This document shows, piece after piece, positions 62,095-64,000 of a DNA stretch of 64,000 bases. Location of the stretch: positions 89,774 to 153,773 of the forward strand of contig NZ_JABXKL010000108.1 in assembly GCF_017114995.1 (NCBI RefSeq), written 5' to 3'. The position numbers were made by a program, and so were the translations under genes. Origin of the DNA: Nostoc sp. NMS9 (GTDB lineage Bacteria; Cyanobacteriota; Cyanobacteriia; Cyanobacteriales; Nostocaceae). Below the pieces are notes generated by a model, which did not search any database, was not told the origin of the DNA, and saw only the letters and a list, made by a program, of their open reading frames with translations. Each line of letters opens with the position of its first letter. Within the stretch, counting starts at the first letter, position 1.

Positions 62095-63384
62095 ATGTTA
62101 TTTAGCAAAAAAATTCGCCTCATAGTAGGTTGTGCTGCCTTATTATTTGTCAGTTTAGCAAGTAGTTATCTATATACCCACTCAAAAACTAAACAGCTAG
62201 CTCAAGAAAATCAGTCATTTACTCAACAAGAAAATTCTGCCCTACTTCAATCACAGATTTCTCTGACTTCAAATCAAGCTGCCGATCAATTTACCTCAAG
62301 GTTTCAAAATGCTTTTACATCTCGACAGAATTTGTTAGCAGCATCTGCACCCTATCCAGTTGTTGATGAGTTCAAAAAATATAAATTTAACATTAATGGC
62401 AGTCAGATTGCTACTCCAGGAAAACTACCAAATAGTAAGGTTAAGTTCAATCAAGGAGATTTATTAACCGTTATCCTTAATACTAGAAAATATTTTCAAG
62501 ATTATGCTTCAGAAGATCCAGATATTATGCGTACAGGAGTGCTTGCTACTCAAGGAGTGACTGTACCAGATGTCCTCAAAACTTTGGATTTCATGATTGC
62601 TGTTTTGAAGGAGGATATTGCTAATAATCGGGCTACTCGTTTACAAGACTCTAAATTTATTAATACCAATTTTCGAGTTATTAAATGGTCTGCTTACAAC
62701 CCCAAAAGTAAACAGCAAAAACAATTACGAATTACCAAATATGCTGTATTTACTCACCCTGGTTCCCGCAAGAAAACCTCTACTTTTAATATACCAATTT
62801 ATAGCTTAAAAGACAACTCTAATAACGATAAGTTCTACACTCGATACACAAAACAAGATGTTTTGTCTGGTATTTATGAACCAGGTGGTCGAGAATTTGG
62901 AAAAGTTACAACTCTTGCTTATCTAACCAGAAATGGCTTAGAAGAAGCAATTATGGAAGGAACAATCCTGATTAATTTTACAGATGGTTACAAGGCATTT
63001 TTTAATGTAGATAGAAACAATGGAATGGCTTATATCCGTGGATTAAAGGCAACAGCACAAAAGCGTTATTGGTATTTTAGAGAAGTTGATGCTATTAAAG
63101 GCTATGGATACAAAATAGATGCAAAAATTTCTATCAAACCTGGAGTTACTTTTGCTGGAGATGTTTTGAATATCGGTTTAGGTAAAGTGATTGTAATTGA
63201 GCATACTCAAGGTGGGCGTAAACATTTGCGAATGGGAGTCATCGCCGATACAGGCGGAGCATTTTTACCCAATCTTTATCAGCTCGATTTTTTGGCAGGT
63301 ATTTTTCAGAATAAAACAGAATTTGGCCAGAATATCAGCCAATTACCGGACTATGCTACAGCATATTTTTTAGTCAAGAAGTAA
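62095..63384 (+). CDS. Exported protein with 3D-like C-terminus, possible peptidoglycan enzyme
   Basis: The 429-residue protein has an N-terminal signal anchor (IRLIVGCAALLFVSLASSYL) and a polar, helical Gln/Ser-rich region. The C-terminal 100 residues (VTFAGDVLNIGLGKVIVIEH, then MGVIADTGGAFLPNLYQLDF, FLAGIF) resemble the 3D (three-Asp) double-psi barrel of MltA-like murein enzymes, with DTGGAF and LDF supplying two of the Asp. I do not recognise the middle (about 90-330). It lies 25 bases behind murG on the same strand, which supports a cell-wall link. The call is inference; the family itself is unnamed to me. Confidence 0.7.
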   Translation: MLFSKKIRLIVGCAALLFVSLASSYLYTHSKTKQLAQENQSFTQQENSALLQSQISLTSNQAADQFTSRFQNAFTSRQNLLAASAPYPVVDEFKKYKFNINGSQIATPGKLPNSKVKFNQGDLLTVILNTRKYFQDYASEDPDIMRTGVLATQGVTVPDVLKTLDFMIAVLKEDIANNRATRLQDSKFINTNFRVIKWSAYNPKSKQQKQLRITKYAVFTHPGSRKKTSTFNIPIYSLKDNSNNDKFYTRYTKQDVLSGIYEPGGREFGKVTTLAYLTRNGLEEAIMEGTILINFTDGYKAFFNVDRNNGMAYIRGLKATAQKRYWYFREVDAIKGYGYKIDAKISIKPGVTFAGDVLNIGLGKVIVIEHTQGGRKHLRMGVIADTGGAFLPNLYQLDFLAGIFQNKTEFGQNISQLPDYATAYFLVKK

Positions 63385-63407
63385 TGCATTGACCTGATGT
63401 CAAAAAT

Positions 63408-63773
63408 CTATGCACGGGTTAACAATTCTAAGTTGTGGCCATCGGAGTCATAGAAATAGAAGCCACGACCTTCCTTTCTGTGGTTAATTTGTGCTTTATT
63501 CTGATGCATGGGGTCGCTACTGTATTCAATACCTGCCTCTTTGATGCGTGCAAAAATTGCATCAAATTCTTCATCACTGACATGGAACGCATAATGATGT
63601 GGCTCGAACGCTTCAGTGTCGGCGAAGTCGAGCGTTAATGCATCATTTATATGCACAGCAGCGAAGTGACCAATGGGAAGCTTGACCTCTAAACCGAAAA
63701 TTTTTGCAAAGAACCTTGCTGATGCTTCTTTGTCATGTACGGGCACTATGGTGTGATTTAGAGTAATTGTCAT
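63408..63773 (-). CDS. VOC family protein (glyoxalase/bleomycin-resistance fold)
   Basis: The 121-residue protein is one vicinal-oxygen-chelate module: start LNHTIVPVHDKEASARFFAK with metal-type His7, IGHFAAVHINDALTLDFADT, HHYAFHVSDEEFDAIFARIK and the C-terminal GFYFYDSDGHNLELLTRA with the metal-binding Glu. Such single modules form dimers and act as lyases, dioxygenases or binding proteins. The substrate is unknown. Transcribed toward the gene at 62095. The remaining 227 bases to the window end hold its promoter side and no gene. Confidence 0.93.
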   Translation of the reverse strand: MTITLNHTIVPVHDKEASARFFAKIFGLEVKLPIGHFAAVHINDALTLDFADTEAFEPHHYAFHVSDEEFDAIFARIKEAGIEYSSDPMHQNKAQINHRKEGRGFYFYDSDGHNLELLTRA

Positions 63774-64000
63774 GTCACACCTTCCCTCCTAATTTTGGTA
63801 CTAATCCATATCAACTCTTTATTCAGAGTCGATAACAACAATGTTCCATTCTATTTTATCTTTTCAGCGCTAACACCAGAGTAAACATATCTAAATTCTG
63901 TGTTCACTGTATTTGGAACACCCGCAAACACTAGAAAGATCGAGCTTAAATAAGCAAAACTAATAACTTGTATCAGGTTTAGTGAAGTAATAAAACTTGA

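Noticed and set aside
1..64000. CRISPR arrays, tRNA and rRNA genes
   Set aside because: Scanning both strands by eye showed no regularly spaced 24-40 bp repeats with unique spacers and no GTTCGAATC-type T-arm in a cloverleaf context; a tRNAscan/Infernal run would settle it.

Overview
The window reads as chromosomal DNA of a filamentous, probably heterocyst-forming cyanobacterium (Nostocales, Nostoc-like). The signs are a psaM gene for photosystem I, a valyl-tRNA synthetase carrying the cyanobacteria-specific CAAD membrane domain, many HIP1 octamers (GCGATCGC), tandem heptamer repeats between genes, a bilin-type GAF kinase, a WD40 STAND ATPase, a PEP-CTERM protein and several cyanobacteria-only hypothetical families. 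No rRNA, tRNA, CRISPR array or intact insertion sequence was seen.

Layout. 1-3.9 kb: the 3' part of a very large RTX/cadherin-like secreted protein. 4-7.6 kb: a small coiled-coil protein and valS. 7.7-11.6 kb: a co-directional run of a lipoprotein, a YgiC-like ATP-grasp ligase, an AmpG-like permease and an N-acetylglucosamine-kinase-like ATPase, which fits amide ligation plus cell-wall recycling. 11.6-15.4 kb: a dienelactone hydrolase and a damaged McrBC type IV restriction locus. 15.5-25.6 kb: housekeeping and small-metabolism genes (sugar kinase, psaM, TPR protein, GST, YajQ, MAPEG, DprA-like, PadR with its target, phosphotransacetylase-like, phosphotransferase). 26-32.7 kb: a two-component locus with a 7-PAS hybrid kinase, a GAF kinase and a CheY-like regulator. 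33-39.8 kb: a membrane hydroxylase, a long gene-poor stretch with two inverted ribbon-helix-helix paralogues, and a large HTH-NB-ARC-WD40 protein. 39.9-44.6 kb: a four-gene operon (ThDP carboligase, KAS III-like enzyme, GDSL esterase, SDR) that looks like a small specialised-metabolite pathway. 45-54.4 kb: HAD hydrolase, DUF5895-like, MltA, DUF4278, a Ser/Thr kinase, a Tll0287-like heme sensor divergent from a PhnD-like lipoprotein, small DNA-binding candidates and a TIR-like protein. 55-64 kb: a bilin-GAF histidine kinase, NADAR protein, SDR, an NTF2-like protein, murG with a possible peptidoglycan-active neighbour, and a VOC protein.

The most notable theme is short palindromic or heptameric repeats invading genes. 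One truncates the MAPEG gene, one adds 22 residues to the STAND ATPase, and weaker cases lie in mltA and in a histidine kinase. The mcrB gene is broken by a TGA and by a frame change located exactly on a T7 tract that is also a correctly phased -1 slippery heptamer. The most promising uncharacterised functional units are the KAS III/ThDP operon and the TIR-like protein with its small neighbours. All functional names rest on reading motifs by eye; no database search was run.
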